From: Psychrobacter sp. PL19
GTDB lineage: Bacteria; Pseudomonadota; Gammaproteobacteria; Pseudomonadales; Moraxellaceae
Direction of reading: 5' to 3'
NCBI RefSeq assembly: GCF_017875835.1
Contig: NZ_JAGING010000001.1
Coordinates: 1,922,001-1,986,000 of the forward strand
Length of the DNA stretch: 64,000 bases
In this document: one piece after another, positions 36,428 to 46,992 of the stretch
Numbering within the stretch: position 1 is the first letter of the stretch
How the letters are laid out: the number at the start of each line of letters is the position of its first letter
Notes under the pieces: generated by a model
Seen by the model: only the letters and a program-made list of their open reading frames with translations
Database searches by the model: none
Told to the model about the DNA's origin: nothing
Position numbers and translations under genes: made by a program

Positions 36428-37078
36428 CTATTCATTACCCTCAAGTTTTTGTAAAACTTGGCTGTCCCATAAGACTTCAGAAACTTGCTCAGGGTCAGTG
36501 CAGAAGCGAGCAGCTACAAATAACCAATCAGACAGTCGATTGATTAAGCTTACTGCAGTGCTACGAATGGCTTGTGGGCGTTGTTGTTGTAGTATCACTG
36601 CTTGGCGTTCGGCACGGCGGCAGACACAACGTGCGACATGCAGTTGGCTGACCAATACCGAACCGGTCGGCAAAATAAAGTCTTTGAGCGGCGGTAAAGT
36701 GGTATTCATGGCATCAATCTGCTGCTCTAACCACTCGATATGGCTGGCGTACACCGCTTGATACTCTGGCATCGCCAGCTCACCACCAACATTGAATAAT
36801 AGATGCTGGATAATAACCAAGGCCTGGGTAAAATCAGCGCCTGCTGGCTGCCCTTCCTGTTGTTGTAGACGGTCAGGTAACGGCTGCGTATTGGCATCCG
36901 CTGCGGCTACCGCTTGGGCAAAGTGTGCCCGTACTAGGCCAATATGCGAGTTAAGCTCGTCGACATCACCCATCACGCTGAATAAGTCATCGGCCTTGCT
37001 GACACGGCTACCATCGGCCATACCGGTGGTGCCATCATCTCCAGTACGAGTGTAAATTTTACTTAAGCGATTGCCCAT
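36428..37078 (-). CDS. PduO-type cob(I)alamin adenosyltransferase
   Basis: A 216-aa ATP:cob(I)alamin adenosyltransferase that makes adenosylcobalamin. IYTRTGDDGTTGMADGSRVSK near residues 8-28 is the ATP-binding N-terminus. MGDVDELNSHIGLVRAHF near 36-53 and the helix with VARCVCRRAERQAV near 147-160 (conserved R-x-x-C-R-R-A-E-R) form the active site, and NRLSDWLFVAAR near 181-192 is the usual end. Residues about 60-80 hold a small insertion. No cobalamin synthesis genes are near. Confidence 0.93.
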   Translation of the reverse strand: MGNRLSKIYTRTGDDGTTGMADGSRVSKADDLFSVMGDVDELNSHIGLVRAHFAQAVAAADANTQPLPDRLQQQEGQPAGADFTQALVIIQHLLFNVGGELAMPEYQAVYASHIEWLEQQIDAMNTTLPPLKDFILPTGSVLVSQLHVARCVCRRAERQAVILQQQRPQAIRSTAVSLINRLSDWLFVAARFCTDPEQVSEVLWDSQVLQKLEGNE

Positions 37079-37386
37079 TGTTTTTCCTTAGGTGTACTCA
37101 TTTATCGTGCAGTTTATAGGGAGGGGTAAGTTTCTAACACTCAGTGTTTATAAGTGAACATCTGCCATAATCTAGCTCATTGTAGTATTTTACAAGCATT
37201 TTCGCTAAGATACATTTTGCTAAGACCCATTGTCGTTGAGATCGTTAGATTGGTTACATTATGCTGCGCTACGTTTAGACTTTAATATTAGACTGTCTGC
37301 ATGCTATTTTTTGCATTATTGCCCGTTTTTTTATTTTTATTCCTGTTGTTAACACCTAATTTAATTTTTTACCTAAAGGCTATTTT
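37079..37386. other. Divergent promoter region upstream of cysS
   Basis: 308 bp between the adenosyltransferase and cysS starts. AT-rich near cysS; no RNA element or clear operator seen. Confidence 0.6.
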
Positions 37387-38850
37387 ATGACTACCACACC
37401 ACTTGCCGATGCCATGTCGCAGTTGTCCATCTATGATTCGATGACTGGACGTAAGCAGACATTCACGCCGCTTAATGCTGGTCAAGTGGGTATGTATGTG
37501 TGTGGCATGACGGTCTATGATTATTGTCATATTGGTCATGCGCGAGTGCTAGTGGCTTTTGATTTGGCGGTACGCTGGCTCAAGCAGTTGGGTTATGAGG
37601 TCAATTATATCCGCAATATTACCGATATTGATGACAAGATTATTGCCCGTGCTGCAGAAAATAGCGAAGATATTGGCGTATTAACCCAGCGCTTTATCGC
37701 AGCGATGCACGAAGATGCCGTCGCGCTTGGTTGCTTAACGCCTAATGCGGAACCGCGCGCGACTGATCATATTGATGAGATGCAGCAGATGATTGAGACC
37801 CTAGTCACCGGCGATTACGCCTATCCTGCTGATAATGGTGATGTCTATTATGCCGTCGATAGCTTTGCTGACTATGGCAAATTGTCCAAGCGCAACTTAG
37901 ATGAGATGCAAGCTGGATCACGGGTCGAGGTTGAAAACGTTAAGCGCAATCCATTTGACTTTGTGTTATGGAAAGCGGCTAAAGCAAATGAACCACAGTG
38001 GGCGTCACCTTGGGGCCAAGGTCGTCCGGGCTGGCACATTGAGTGCTCGGCGATGTCGACTAAATGCTTGGGTAATACTTTTGATATTCACGGTGGTGGC
38101 CACGATTTACAGTTTCCGCATCATGAAAATGAGATTGCGCAGTCTGAAGCGGCTACTGGTTGTGAGTACGCGCGTAATTGGATGCACGTGGGCTTTATTA
38201 ACGTCGATGGCGAAAAGATGTCCAAGTCTTTGCATAACTTTTTTACCATTCGCGATGTGATGGCAAAATACCATCCTGAAACCGTGCGTTACTTTCTACT
38301 ATCCAGCCATTATCGCAGCCAAGTCAATTTCTCAGATGTGGCCCTAGATGAAGCACATAATAGCCTAAGCAGACTATATCATGCGCTAAAGATCGCGGAG
38401 CGACAAAAAGGACAGGCATTAGAGGTTAACGAAACCTTGATAAATAATGCTTATGCCAGTACGGCAGGACAAGAGTTTATCGCTGGCATGAATGATGACT
38501 TTAACAGCTCTGCTGCTATCAGTATTTTATTTGGGCTGGCACGTGACATTAATAAGGCTATTAAAGCTGAAGACGTGGAAAGTGCATGGCAGTTGGCGCA
38601 GCGGTTAAAAGCTCTGGCACAGGTACTCAATATATTACAGCAGCCAGTGCAGCAGTTCTTACAAGCCGTTATCGGTGAAGAGAGCGATGATAGCTTTAGT
38701 GATTCTGATATTGATAATTTGATCATTGAACGCGCCGATGCCAAAACCAATAAAAACTTTGCTCGTGCCGACGAGATTCGGGTGCTGTTGAAAGAGGCCG
38801 GTATTGAGCTTGAAGACAGTCGCACTGGCACTACCTGGCGTCGCGCCTAA
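37387..38850 (+). CDS. cysS: Cysteinyl-tRNA synthetase
   Basis: A 487-aa class I synthetase that charges tRNA-Cys. [17 protein letters not shown] near residues 37-53 holds the zinc Cys and HIGH motif. [10 protein letters not shown] near 218-227 and [20 protein letters not shown] near 237-256 supply more zinc ligands and Cys specificity, and KMSKSLHNF near 278-286 is the KMSKS loop. DALR-type helical C-terminus. The length is normal. A weak terminator follows at 38932. Confidence 0.97.
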   Translation: MTTTPLADAMSQLSIYDSMTGRKQTFTPLNAGQVGMYVCGMTVYDYCHIGHARVLVAFDLAVRWLKQLGYEVNYIRNITDIDDKIIARAAENSEDIGVLTQRFIAAMHEDAVALGCLTPNAEPRATDHIDEMQQMIETLVTGDYAYPADNGDVYYAVDSFADYGKLSKRNLDEMQAGSRVEVENVKRNPFDFVLWKAAKANEPQWASPWGQGRPGWHIECSAMSTKCLGNTFDIHGGGHDLQFPHHENEIAQSEAATGCEYARNWMHVGFINVDGEKMSKSLHNFFTIRDVMAKYHPETVRYFLLSSHYRSQVNFSDVALDEAHNSLSRLYHALKIAERQKGQALEVNETLINNAYASTAGQEFIAGMNDDFNSSAAISILFGLARDINKAIKAEDVESAWQLAQRLKALAQVLNILQQPVQQFLQAVIGEESDDSFSDSDIDNLIIERADAKTNKNFARADEIRVLLKEAGIELEDSRTGTTWRRA

Positions 38851-38931
38851 AGGTTGTTATCGTGATTGTAAAAGCTATTTTTCGCTATTTAATACGAATA
38901 CTTCATATTAAATACGAACCCTAATAAATTA

Positions 38932-38957
38932 AGTCAGCTTACACTGGCTTTTTTTTA
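38932..38957 (+). terminator. Terminator after cysS
   Basis: AGTCAG and CTGGCT can pair around CTTACA and are followed by eight Ts. Short stem. Confidence 0.6.
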
Positions 38958-39005
38958 CGGACTGTTTTAAATTGGATTAATATTTAGGTCAATAAATTCA
39001 ATGCT

Positions 39006-41018
39006 ATGAAAACCCACTGTAAGCTTATCAATACTAAAACTGGTCATCTCTGTACTCATCATGCTGAATTAAAAGCGGCGGATAACAACCTTTATGCTTG
39101 CTACATTAATAATTTTATTAATAAGGCTAATAGCAATAGTGTCAAATTATTGATTGGCTTTTTAGTCATGTTGCTTAGTTTGCTTTACATTCCTGCCCAG
39201 GCTGCTACCAATGATAATGAAGAGCGCAATCCGTCAGCACCAACCAAAAATGAGCCAGATAACTTGGCTGATTACGCCGCCCAGAAGATTGAAACTATCA
39301 AAAATAAAAATATTGATCTCTCTGAAATAGCTCGTGAAACGATTAACCCTACTGAACAAACGGCTGTGCAGCAAGCAGGGCATTTGCAAGGGGAGACGAG
39401 CCTAACAGGAGAGTACAATGAAAACTACTATCCGCTAGACGCTCTCAACAGTGGGTTACCGCCATTAGCAACGCCGCCTAATTTATCAACGCCACTGGCC
39501 ACTTTGGAGTTTTTTCAGTCGGCTATTATGAAGCAACAGTTTGATTTGGCCGCTTATGCGCTAAATATGAATTTGATTGATAGCGATGTGCAGCTTAGTC
39601 GCTCACTTGAATTGTCCAAGCGTTTAGATTTTTTATTAACCAAAAAAAAACTATATGTCTTTGATAAGTTGCCCGATCGCCCTGATGGTCTGATTGAACC
39701 ACCTCTTGGTAGTAATAACAGCGTGACAGGTATTCCCAGACGTTCTATTCAGCTCGGATACATGGAATACCGTGAGCGCCGTGTACCTATGTATTTACAA
39801 CGTGTGCGAGTTGAGGATAATGCGCCGATTTGGGTGTTTTCTGAGCAAACGGTCGGTAATATCGACAGTCTTTATGATCAATATCAACCCACGCAGTTTG
39901 AGCGTTATTTACCTACTTGGATGGGGTTACGGTTTTTTAGTATTGCAGTATGGGAATTTTTAGCGCTCGTTTTATTTTTCTCATTTACTATGGGTGTGGG
40001 TTGGTTACTGAGCACAGGAACCGAAAAAATTATCAACCGGTTTGCAGCCGACAAAAGATACACTATCGATGTTGGCAGTAGTAATAGTGTGGCGGACTTG
40101 GTCAGTAAGTTGACCGTGCCGTTGACGTTTACCATCAGCTTTTCTTTAGTATTCACTCTAGTCTCCGGTGGCTTTCCTTATTTAGATGCCGTGGCGTCCT
40201 CCACCCGTCCGATTATTTGGCTTGGCCTGGTATTCAGCGCGCTGCGGCTCGGCATACGAGTCATCAACTTTTTTGCCAATCGCTACCAAGATTTACAAAT
40301 TGAAAATTTAAGTGAAGAGAACTTCGATAAAGGACGCCGCCGCCGTACTTATGCATCAGTATTTCGGCGCATGTTTATCTTTGTGATGATCCTAGGCAGT
40401 ATTTGGATTGGCCTTAGTGAATTTACCAATATTAATGGGCTTGGTAGGGCCTTATTGACCTCAGCAGGTATTGCTGGTGTGGTTATTGGTGTTGCCGCGC
40501 AGCCTAGCTTGGGCAATATTATTGCGGGTATACAGGTGGCAATCACTCAGCCAGTACGCATTGGCGATACAGTGATGATGGAAGGTCATTGGAGTACTAT
40601 CGAAGATTTACGCTATACCTATGCGGTGCTAAAAACCTGGGATGAGCGGCGCTTAATTGTCCCGATGCGCTATCTTATTACTGAAATCATAGAAAACTGG
40701 TCGCATACCGAATCGCACCAAACTGGTGTGGTGTATTTACATCTTGATTATGGTGCTGATATCGACACTATACGCCAAAAATATATTGAAGTGGTCAAGG
40801 CGAATGAGTTATGGGATGGGAAGTCGGAGCCTGAGCTATTTGTAGTATCAGTCAGTGAAAATAGTATCAAAATAAGGGGCAGTCAGGCCGCAAATAGTCC
40901 TTACAATGCTTGGATATTAGCAAGCAGTGTGCGTGAGGAAATGCTCAGCTATATTAATCAGGAACAAAAAGAGTATCTACCAACAGAGCGTTTTACCTTT
41001 AAAGACAGCCATCAATAG
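39006..41018 (+). CDS. MscS-family mechanosensitive ion channel protein
   Basis: A 670-aa membrane protein. A hydrophobic segment ending PAQAATNDN (residues about 44-68) looks like a signal/anchor. A roughly 230-residue periplasmic part follows, then membrane segments near 310, 375, 405 and 455. The MscS pore and upper beta region is seen in LTSAGIAGVVIGVAAQPSLGNIIAGIQVAITQPVRIGDTV near 485-525, with the vestibule domain to the end. It should release solutes on osmotic downshock. The start is uncertain: residues 1-40 are unusually polar, and a later start is possible. It resembles the YbdG/large MscS types in size. Confidence 0.85.
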   Translation: MKTHCKLINTKTGHLCTHHAELKAADNNLYACYINNFINKANSNSVKLLIGFLVMLLSLLYIPAQAATNDNEERNPSAPTKNEPDNLADYAAQKIETIKNKNIDLSEIARETINPTEQTAVQQAGHLQGETSLTGEYNENYYPLDALNSGLPPLATPPNLSTPLATLEFFQSAIMKQQFDLAAYALNMNLIDSDVQLSRSLELSKRLDFLLTKKKLYVFDKLPDRPDGLIEPPLGSNNSVTGIPRRSIQLGYMEYRERRVPMYLQRVRVEDNAPIWVFSEQTVGNIDSLYDQYQPTQFERYLPTWMGLRFFSIAVWEFLALVLFFSFTMGVGWLLSTGTEKIINRFAADKRYTIDVGSSNSVADLVSKLTVPLTFTISFSLVFTLVSGGFPYLDAVASSTRPIIWLGLVFSALRLGIRVINFFANRYQDLQIENLSEENFDKGRRRRTYASVFRRMFIFVMILGSIWIGLSEFTNINGLGRALLTSAGIAGVVIGVAAQPSLGNIIAGIQVAITQPVRIGDTVMMEGHWSTIEDLRYTYAVLKTWDERRLIVPMRYLITEIIENWSHTESHQTGVVYLHLDYGADIDTIRQKYIEVVKANELWDGKSEPELFVVSVSENSIKIRGSQAANSPYNAWILASSVREEMLSYINQEQKEYLPTERFTFKDSHQ

Positions 41019-41397
41019 ACATGTTTTTGATGGTCATTACCCCAAAAGCTGCTTTAGTGGCATAAATTATAAACTTTACTTATTTGAGTGTCAGTTGAGT
41101 ATATAATATTGGAATACAGATACGCCGCTGTAAAGTGAGATGACAAAACTATTATGCGAGAGGCGGGCTTATTTGTTATAATGTGGCGTTATTTTTAAGG
41201 GATAACTGAGTCATTAAGCAGCGGTCGATGCTACATTTGTATTACCGCATTATTGATCACTCATTGAAACAGCCTTTGACTCTAGTAAGCGCCTATATCT
41301 AGAATCTGTATTTAGCGTTTGCTGGCTGCCATACTGTTAATTGAGATCCTTAATACTGAGCTCCCACCCATCAAAATAACCACCGCTAGGGGTATGT
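41019..41397. other. guaB upstream region
   Basis: 379 bp. It contains a good -10 box, TATAAT at 41177-41182 with upstream TG-T (extended -10 like). The long leader of about 210 bp before ATG 41398 holds no ORF or known riboswitch that I recognise. Confidence 0.5.
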
Positions 41398-42870
41398 ATG
41401 TTACGTATTGTCCATGAAGCCTTCACCTTTGATGACGTTTTATTGTTACCAGCCTATTCTGAAGTCCTGCCAAAAACTGCCGATCTGTCTACTCGCCTGA
41501 CCAAAAGTATTACCTTAAATTTACCGTTAATTTCTGCTGCTATGGATACGGTTACTGAGTCTGAAATGGCCATTACTATGGCACAGTTAGGTGGGTTAGG
41601 TATCTTGCATAAAAGTATGGATATTGATAAGCAGGCCACTCAAGTGCGCCGCGTCAAAAAATTCGAAGCGGGTACAGTAGTTGATCCTATTACTGTCCAT
41701 CCAGAGATGACTATTGGTGAACTATTAAGATTGACCCAAGATAATAATATCTCAGGTGTGCCTGTAGTAGAGAAGGGTACTGATAAAGTTGTCGGTATCG
41801 TTACTCATCGTGACTGGCGTTTTGAAACCAATTTATCATTACCGGTCAGTCATATCATGACCCCAAAAGAACAGCTGGTCACCGTTCATGAAGGTGAAAG
41901 CAACGAGAATATTAAGAAACTACTGCATGAACACCGTATTGAAAAAGTCATTGTTATTGATGATGACTTTCGTCTGCGCGGTCTGATTACCGTTAATGAC
42001 TTTGCTAAAGCTGAAAACAACCCAAATGCTTGTAAAGATGATCATGGTCGCTTGCGTGTTGGCGCGGCCGTCGGTACTGGCGCAGACACCCAAGCGCGCG
42101 TTGAAGCTTTAATCGCTGCTGACGTAGATGTTATTGTTGTTGATACAGCGCACGGACATTCAAAAGGCGTGATTGATAAAGTATCTTGGATCAAAAAGAA
42201 CTTTCCACATGTTCAAGTTATCGGTGGCAATATCGCAACGGGTGATGCGGCAAAAGCCCTACGTGACGCTGGTGCTGATGCCGTTAAAGTGGGTATCGGT
42301 CCAGGATCTATTTGTACTACCCGTATTATCGCTGGTATTGGTGTGCCACAAATATCAGCTATCGATAGCGTAGCTAGTGCATTACAAGATAGCATTCCGC
42401 TGATTGCTGATGGCGGCATTCGCTATTCAGGAGATATGGCAAAAGCTATCGCTGCTGGCGCTTCGTGCATCATGGTCGGTTCACTAATGGCAGGTACAGA
42501 AGAAGCGCCAGGTGAAGTTGAGCTGTTCCAAGGCCGCTATTACAAAGCCTATCGCGGTATGGGTAGCCTAGGTGCCATGTCAGGTCAGAACGGTTCATCA
42601 GATCGCTACTTCCAAGATGCCAAAGATGGGGTCGAAAAACTGGTTCCAGAAGGCATTGAAGGTCGCGTTCCTTATAAAGGTCCAGTAGCGGGTATCGTTA
42701 ACCAATTGGTTGGTGGCTTGCGCTCATCGATGGGCTATACTGGCTGTGCGACTATTGAAGAGATGCGTAGCAAACCCCAGTTTATCAAAGTCACATCTGC
42801 TGGTATGAAAGAGTCGCATGTTCATGATGTGCAGATTACCAAAGAAGCACCAAACTACCGAGTCGACTAA
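41398..42870 (+). CDS. guaB: IMP dehydrogenase
   Basis: A 490-aa enzyme that oxidises IMP to XMP with NAD+, the first committed step of GMP synthesis. [17 protein letters not shown] near residues 9-25 is the family start. Two CBS domains (about 93-205) are visible through [11 protein letters not shown] and [25 protein letters not shown], then GPGSICTTR near 300-308 with the catalytic Cys, and the flap GSSDRYFQD follow. AGGGG lies 5 bp before the ATG. The length is normal. A strong terminator follows. Confidence 0.98.
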   Translation: MLRIVHEAFTFDDVLLLPAYSEVLPKTADLSTRLTKSITLNLPLISAAMDTVTESEMAITMAQLGGLGILHKSMDIDKQATQVRRVKKFEAGTVVDPITVHPEMTIGELLRLTQDNNISGVPVVEKGTDKVVGIVTHRDWRFETNLSLPVSHIMTPKEQLVTVHEGESNENIKKLLHEHRIEKVIVIDDDFRLRGLITVNDFAKAENNPNACKDDHGRLRVGAAVGTGADTQARVEALIAADVDVIVVDTAHGHSKGVIDKVSWIKKNFPHVQVIGGNIATGDAAKALRDAGADAVKVGIGPGSICTTRIIAGIGVPQISAIDSVASALQDSIPLIADGGIRYSGDMAKAIAAGASCIMVGSLMAGTEEAPGEVELFQGRYYKAYRGMGSLGAMSGQNGSSDRYFQDAKDGVEKLVPEGIEGRVPYKGPVAGIVNQLVGGLRSSMGYTGCATIEEMRSKPQFIKVTSAGMKESHVHDVQITKEAPNYRVD

Positions 42871-42920
42871 ATGACAGCGGTAAAAGCGTGAATATTTATA
42901 CGTCAGAGATTTTAAGATAC

Positions 42921-42961
42921 AAACAGCCCACAATGCTCGTTCATTGTTGGCTGTTTTTTTT
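42921..42961 (+). terminator. Terminator after guaB
   Basis: AAACAGCC-CACAATG pairs with CATTGTTGGCTGTTT, followed by a T-run. Confidence 0.9.
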
Positions 42962-43038
42962 GTAAAATAAGACAGTAGTAGACACTCTAGCCTGCGAGCA
43001 CGTTTGGCCTTTCACTTTTAACATAGGGATTATTAATA

Positions 43039-44412
43039 ATGAGTTACTTCGGCACCGATGGTATTCGTGGCAAGTTTGGCAAAATGCCTATTACGCCTGA
43101 TTTCATTTTAAAATTAGGCTATGCGACTGGACAGGTGCTAATAGCAAATAACGATAATCCTGAGCGTAAACCCAGTGTGGTCATCGGTAAAGATACTCGG
43201 CTTTCAGGCTACGTGATTGAAGGCGCGTTGCAAGCAGGCTTTAATGCGGCAGGGGTAGATGTCCATTTGTTAGGACCTTTGCCAACACCTGCCATTGCTC
43301 ATTTAACTCGTAGCTTTCATGCAGATGCTGGCGTGGTAATCTCAGCGTCGCACAACCCCTATTATGATAATGGCATCAAATTCTTTGCAGCAGATGGTAA
43401 AAAGCTTACTGATGAGATGCAAAATGCAATTAACGATAAATTAAAAGTTGTCATGAGTGCAACTGACGGTGAAGGCAATCATTTATCGATGCCGATCCTC
43501 GATCCGGCAGAGTTGGGTAAAAATTATCGGATTGGCGATGCTAAAGGTCGCTATATTGAGTTCTGTAAAGGCAGTTTCCCTTATCAACATGATTTAAGCC
43601 AACTAAAAATAGTGGTAGATTGTGCTAATGGTGCCGGCTACAGTGTGGCACCTAGGGTAATGCGTGAACTTGGCGCTACCGTAATTGCTATTAATAATAC
43701 GCCGGATGGTTTAAACATTAATGCTGATTGTGGCTCCACTCATCCTGAAGGGCTGCAACAGGCCGTTTTAGACCATGATGCTGATATTGGCATTGGTCTT
43801 GATGGTGATGGTGATCGCATCGTGCTAGTGGATGAAGCTGGTAAGCTAGTCGATGGTGACGGTATTTTATATGTGCTCGCCACGCAAGGTCAAACGCGAG
43901 TCGCTGGCGTGGCGGGTACGTTAATGAGCAACATGGGTCTAGAGCTGGCACTACAGGCAAAAGGCATTGGTTTCGTTCGTGCAAAAGTCGGTGATCGCTA
44001 CGTGATGCAAGAGCTAGAAGCCAAGGGTTGGATACTAGGTGGTGAACCGTCCGGGCATATTCTGTGTTTAGACAAGAGCCGTACTGGGGACGCTATTATT
44101 GCAGGCCTACAAGTGCTGGCAATCATGCAAGAGCAAAATAAAGCGCTCAGCTACCTTACTGAAGGTTTTGACGTGTTGCCACAAAAATTGGTTAATATAC
44201 GCTTATCTCAGATGCAGGATCCTTATGCGTATGAAGAGTTGATTGTCGCCTTTGAAAAAGCGAGTATCACCCTAGAAGGACGTGGCCGCTTGCTGATTCG
44301 ACAGTCGGGTACCGAGCCCATGATTCGTGTTATGGTTGAGTCAGATGATGAGATAGAATGTGATATGATTGCCAATGGCTTGGCCAATCATATTAAAGCG
44401 GTATTGGGCTGA
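43039..44412 (+). CDS. glmM: Phosphoglucosamine mutase
   Basis: A 457-aa alpha-D-phosphohexomutase. It turns glucosamine-6-phosphate into glucosamine-1-phosphate for UDP-GlcNAc, used in peptidoglycan and [15 protein letters not shown] is the usual start. [17 protein letters not shown] near residues 99-115 holds the phosphoserine, [13 protein letters not shown] near 252-264 binds Mg2+, and [12 protein letters not shown] near 336-347 is the sugar-binding loop. [12 protein letters not shown] is the phosphate-binding C-terminal loop. The C-terminal sequence is complete. It is 57 bp upstream of pdxH and probably co-transcribed with it. Confidence 0.97.
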   Translation: MSYFGTDGIRGKFGKMPITPDFILKLGYATGQVLIANNDNPERKPSVVIGKDTRLSGYVIEGALQAGFNAAGVDVHLLGPLPTPAIAHLTRSFHADAGVVISASHNPYYDNGIKFFAADGKKLTDEMQNAINDKLKVVMSATDGEGNHLSMPILDPAELGKNYRIGDAKGRYIEFCKGSFPYQHDLSQLKIVVDCANGAGYSVAPRVMRELGATVIAINNTPDGLNINADCGSTHPEGLQQAVLDHDADIGIGLDGDGDRIVLVDEAGKLVDGDGILYVLATQGQTRVAGVAGTLMSNMGLELALQAKGIGFVRAKVGDRYVMQELEAKGWILGGEPSGHILCLDKSRTGDAIIAGLQVLAIMQEQNKALSYLTEGFDVLPQKLVNIRLSQMQDPYAYEELIVAFEKASITLEGRGRLLIRQSGTEPMIRVMVESDDEIECDMIANGLANHIKAVLG

Positions 44413-44468
44413 TTGCCATCAAAATTAACCATAGCCACCAACAAAAGTATGAATAATAAGGAACAGTT

Positions 44469-45146
44469 ATGAGCATGGATTTTACTGATCAGCGTCTATC
44501 TTATGATAAAGGCAGCCTTGATCAACAATTAGTACCCGCATCACCGTTTGAGCTATTGAAAGGCTGGATTGGGGAGGCGACTGAGCAGCAAGTACAAGAG
44601 CCCTATGCGATGAGTCTTGCCACTTGCGGCGCTGATAATAAACCCAGTGTGCGTATTGTACTGATGCGTGAAGTTACTGAAACTGGCGTGGTATTTTATA
44701 CCAATTATGAAAGTGCTAAAGCGCAAGATATCGCTGAAAACCCCAATGCTGAAGTGTTGTTCTTTTGGCACGAGCTGGAGCGCCAAATTCGTATCAGTGG
44801 TAGCATTGCTAAAATAGATGCGGACAAATCATCCGCCTATTTCCAAAAACGTCCGCATGACAGCCAAGTCGGCGCGTGGGTCAGTCAACCACAAAGTGGC
44901 AAAGTTGCCAGTCGTGAGGCAATGGAGCAGACTTTCGACCAGCTGCAAGCTGATTACCCAGAAAATACTTCAGTGCCAACTCCAGAGTTTTGGGGCGGCT
45001 ATGAGATTACGGTTAATGAAATTGAATTTTGGCAAGGTCGGGCCAATCGTATGCATGACCGTATCGTCTATAGCCGTGACGATAGTGGCAGTGATGACAG
45101 TAATGACAGTGCCGTAAGTTGGAACACCAAACGCCTACTGCCATAA
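44469..45146 (+). CDS. pdxH: Pyridoxamine 5'-phosphate oxidase
   Basis: A 225-aa FMN oxidase that makes pyridoxal 5'-phosphate from pyridoxine or pyridoxamine phosphate. AMSLATCGADNKPSVRIVLMREV near residues 46-68, FYTNYESAKAQDIAENPNAEVLFFW near 75-99 and ERQIRISGSI near 103-112 are the FMN-binding blocks. EFWQGRANRMHDR near 186-198 binds the substrate phosphate. The Ser/Asp-rich stretch before the final KRLLP is slightly expanded. Start ATG 44469 with AAGGAACAG upstream; a second in-frame ATG is at 44475. Confidence 0.96.
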   Translation: MSMDFTDQRLSYDKGSLDQQLVPASPFELLKGWIGEATEQQVQEPYAMSLATCGADNKPSVRIVLMREVTETGVVFYTNYESAKAQDIAENPNAEVLFFWHELERQIRISGSIAKIDADKSSAYFQKRPHDSQVGAWVSQPQSGKVASREAMEQTFDQLQADYPENTSVPTPEFWGGYEITVNEIEFWQGRANRMHDRIVYSRDDSGSDDSNDSAVSWNTKRLLP

Positions 45147-45226
45147 ATGATTACAGACACTGATGCTTGTTTAAGCACTAATATAAGTATGAGCATAAGC
45201 ATAAAAATCTAGTTAGTGATTTGTAC

Positions 45227-45274
45227 AAAAAAGCCACTTCAGAGGTCATATTTATAATGACGTCAAGAGTGGCT
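45227..45274 (-). terminator. Hairpin terminator reading on the minus strand
   Basis: AGCCACT and AGTGGCT enclose an inner GTCAT/ATGAC stem and are followed on the minus strand by six Ts. The sense is away from pdxH, so it belongs to a minus-strand transcript starting around 45365-45420, or acts only as a weak barrier for pdxH. Confidence 0.65.
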
Positions 45275-45362
45275 GTTTACGGGGTACGGGATGGTCGGGA
45301 GTGGCAGGTGGACCCAACATAAACGGCTGTTCATGGGGTTTAAATCGATATTCGGTAGTCAT
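45252..45362 (-). CDS. Possible small protein (36 aa), minus strand
   Basis: ATG 45362 to TAA 45252 encodes MTTEYRFKPHEQPFMLGPPA... with many prolines. Its stop lies inside the terminator hairpin 45227-45274. The local GC content is higher than around it, so the stretch may be a transcript with a small ORF, an sRNA or a gene remnant. No ribosome site is clear. I do not recognise it. Confidence 0.3.
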   Translation of the reverse strand: MTTEYRFKPHEQPFMLGPPATPDHPVPRKQPLLTSL

Positions 45363-45467
45363 GAGCGAACGATAGTCTGTAGCAATGGAGAGGATAGGAA
45401 CATATTACAGCTCCTGCACAAGCTGATTGCTGGCACACTCTAATATTATTAGCAGTATGATAAAACC

Positions 45468-45500
45468 AAAAAATAGCCCAAGACTCGCCTGGGCTATTTT
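45468..45500 (-). terminator. Terminator after the GST gene
   Basis: AAAATAGCCCA and TGGGCTATTTT pair perfectly around AGACTCGCC; a T-run follows on the minus strand. Confidence 0.9.
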
Positions 45501-45536
45501 GTCATAACTTTAGTTATCACTCGTTGCTAACAGCGT

Positions 45537-46172
45537 CTAAGTACGGTTAGTCTCATCATAATCAGCTTCAAGGCGCATCGCACGCTGATAGCTGTCAAGG
45601 CCGGCCAGCTTGTCTGCGTATTGTCTAATATGCGGATACGCCTCCAGTTTCTGACGTTGAGCAAGAATGATCAAGTCGAATGACAGCATAAAGTCAGCAC
45701 CGCTAAGTTGATTGCCTACAATGAAAGACTTACCCTCGACCGCTGCATCCAAATACTTGAACAATCTGGTCTTTTCTTTATCGATATAACCATTCAAAAA
45801 CTCATTATCATGAATGCCTGCTTTTTTGGTGAACAATTCAAGCATCAATGGCAACATTAGCGAGCTTTCAGCAAAGTCAATCCACTGTAGATAATGACCA
45901 TATTCTGCACTATTAAGAGCAGGTCGCAAGCGATCTGGCGCAAAGCGTTCAATCAATAATTCAGTGATTGCACCCGATTCTGAGTATAACTGACCATCCA
46001 TTTCGATGACCGGCGACTTGCCAAGAGGATGAACGGCTTTTAAGCTGGCTGGTGCCAGATAAGTGTTAGCATCTCGCTGATGACTAATAATTTCGTACGG
46101 CTCACCTAATTCTTCTAAGAGCCATAAAATGCGTAGCGAACGTGATTGATTAAGGTGGTGTAAGCGAATCAT
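45537..46172 (-). CDS. Glutathione S-transferase family protein
   Basis: A 211-aa cytosolic GST. The N-terminal thioredoxin-like domain starts MIRLHHLNQSRSLRILWLLEELGEPYEI (the SRSLRILWLLEEL block holds the catalytic-type Ser). HPLGKSPVIEMDGQLYSESGAITELLIERF near residues 45-74 has the cis-Pro and the E-S glutathione-binding motif. The C-terminal helical domain contains GADFMLSFDLI. It likely conjugates glutathione to electrophiles. The DJ-1/PfpI gene ends 33 bp upstream, so the two are probably co-transcribed. Confidence 0.9.
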   Translation of the reverse strand: MIRLHHLNQSRSLRILWLLEELGEPYEIISHQRDANTYLAPASLKAVHPLGKSPVIEMDGQLYSESGAITELLIERFAPDRLRPALNSAEYGHYLQWIDFAESSLMLPLMLELFTKKAGIHDNEFLNGYIDKEKTRLFKYLDAAVEGKSFIVGNQLSGADFMLSFDLIILAQRQKLEAYPHIRQYADKLAGLDSYQRAMRLEADYDETNRT

Positions 46173-46205
46173 AGTAGTTAGCCTGTAGTATGGATCTCTA
46201 AGCTA

Positions 46206-46883
46206 TTAGCCTTTGAGCTTAGTCAGTAAGCGTTTGGCCGCTTCTTCTGATGATGCTGGGTTTTGCCCTGTGATTAACAAGCCATCTTCTACCACAAACG
46301 ATTCCCAATCAGCTGCTTTTTGGTAATTACCGCCATTGGCTTTAAGCGCATCTTCTACTAAGAAAGGCACCACATCTGTAAGGCCAACCGCCTCTTCTTC
46401 TGAGTTGGTAAAGCCAGTGACTTTTTTACCTTTTACCAGGTATTCGCCATCGATTTTAACGTTTTTAAGGGCTGCTGGAGAATGGCAAACGAAGGCTACA
46501 GGTTTGTCTTGTTTAACGAAAGTCTCGATCAGATTGATAGAGTCTTTATCCACTGCCAAATCCCATAATGGGCCGTGACCACCAGGATAAAACACTGAAT
46601 CAAAGTCTTCAGCTTTCATATCAGCGAGTTTCTTAGTGTCGGCAAGATGCTTTTGCGCATCAGAGTCTTCTTTAAAACGTGTGGTATCTTTTGTTTGTGC
46701 ATCTGGGGTGTCGCTACCAGGATCAAGTGGTGGTTGACCGCCAGCAGGAGAGGCAAGTGTAACATTTGCGCCAGCATCCAAAAACGCATAGTAAGGAGCG
46801 GCAAATTCTTCTAGCCAAAAACCAGTTTTTTTACCAGTATCACCTAAACGATCGTGTGATGTTAAAACCATTAAAATATTCAT
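46206..46883 (-). CDS. DJ-1/PfpI (type 1 glutamine amidotransferase-like) protein
   Basis: A 225-aa protein of the Hsp31/DJ-1/PfpI superfamily. GFWLEEFAAPYYAFLDAGANVTLASPAGG near residues 21-49 includes the conserved Glu, and VAFVCHSPAAL near 129-139 gives the nucleophilic Cys followed by His. FYPGGHGPLWDLA near 97-109 is the family GGHG motif. Members act as glyoxalase III-type methylglyoxal detoxifiers, chaperones or deglycases; the exact role cannot be read here. Its place in a cluster of aldehyde and electrophile enzymes favours detoxification. Confidence 0.88.
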   Translation of the reverse strand: MNILMVLTSHDRLGDTGKKTGFWLEEFAAPYYAFLDAGANVTLASPAGGQPPLDPGSDTPDAQTKDTTRFKEDSDAQKHLADTKKLADMKAEDFDSVFYPGGHGPLWDLAVDKDSINLIETFVKQDKPVAFVCHSPAALKNVKIDGEYLVKGKKVTGFTNSEEEAVGLTDVVPFLVEDALKANGGNYQKAADWESFVVEDGLLITGQNPASSEEAAKRLLTKLKG

Positions 46884-46992
46884 AATTATCCTTATTTATT
46901 TGAAAACAGTATCTATCAAGTGGTGCTTGTTAGAGTATCAGATAAAGTAGTTATCAGTACTTATTGCAGCCAGCCTTTATCAAGGCTATCTA

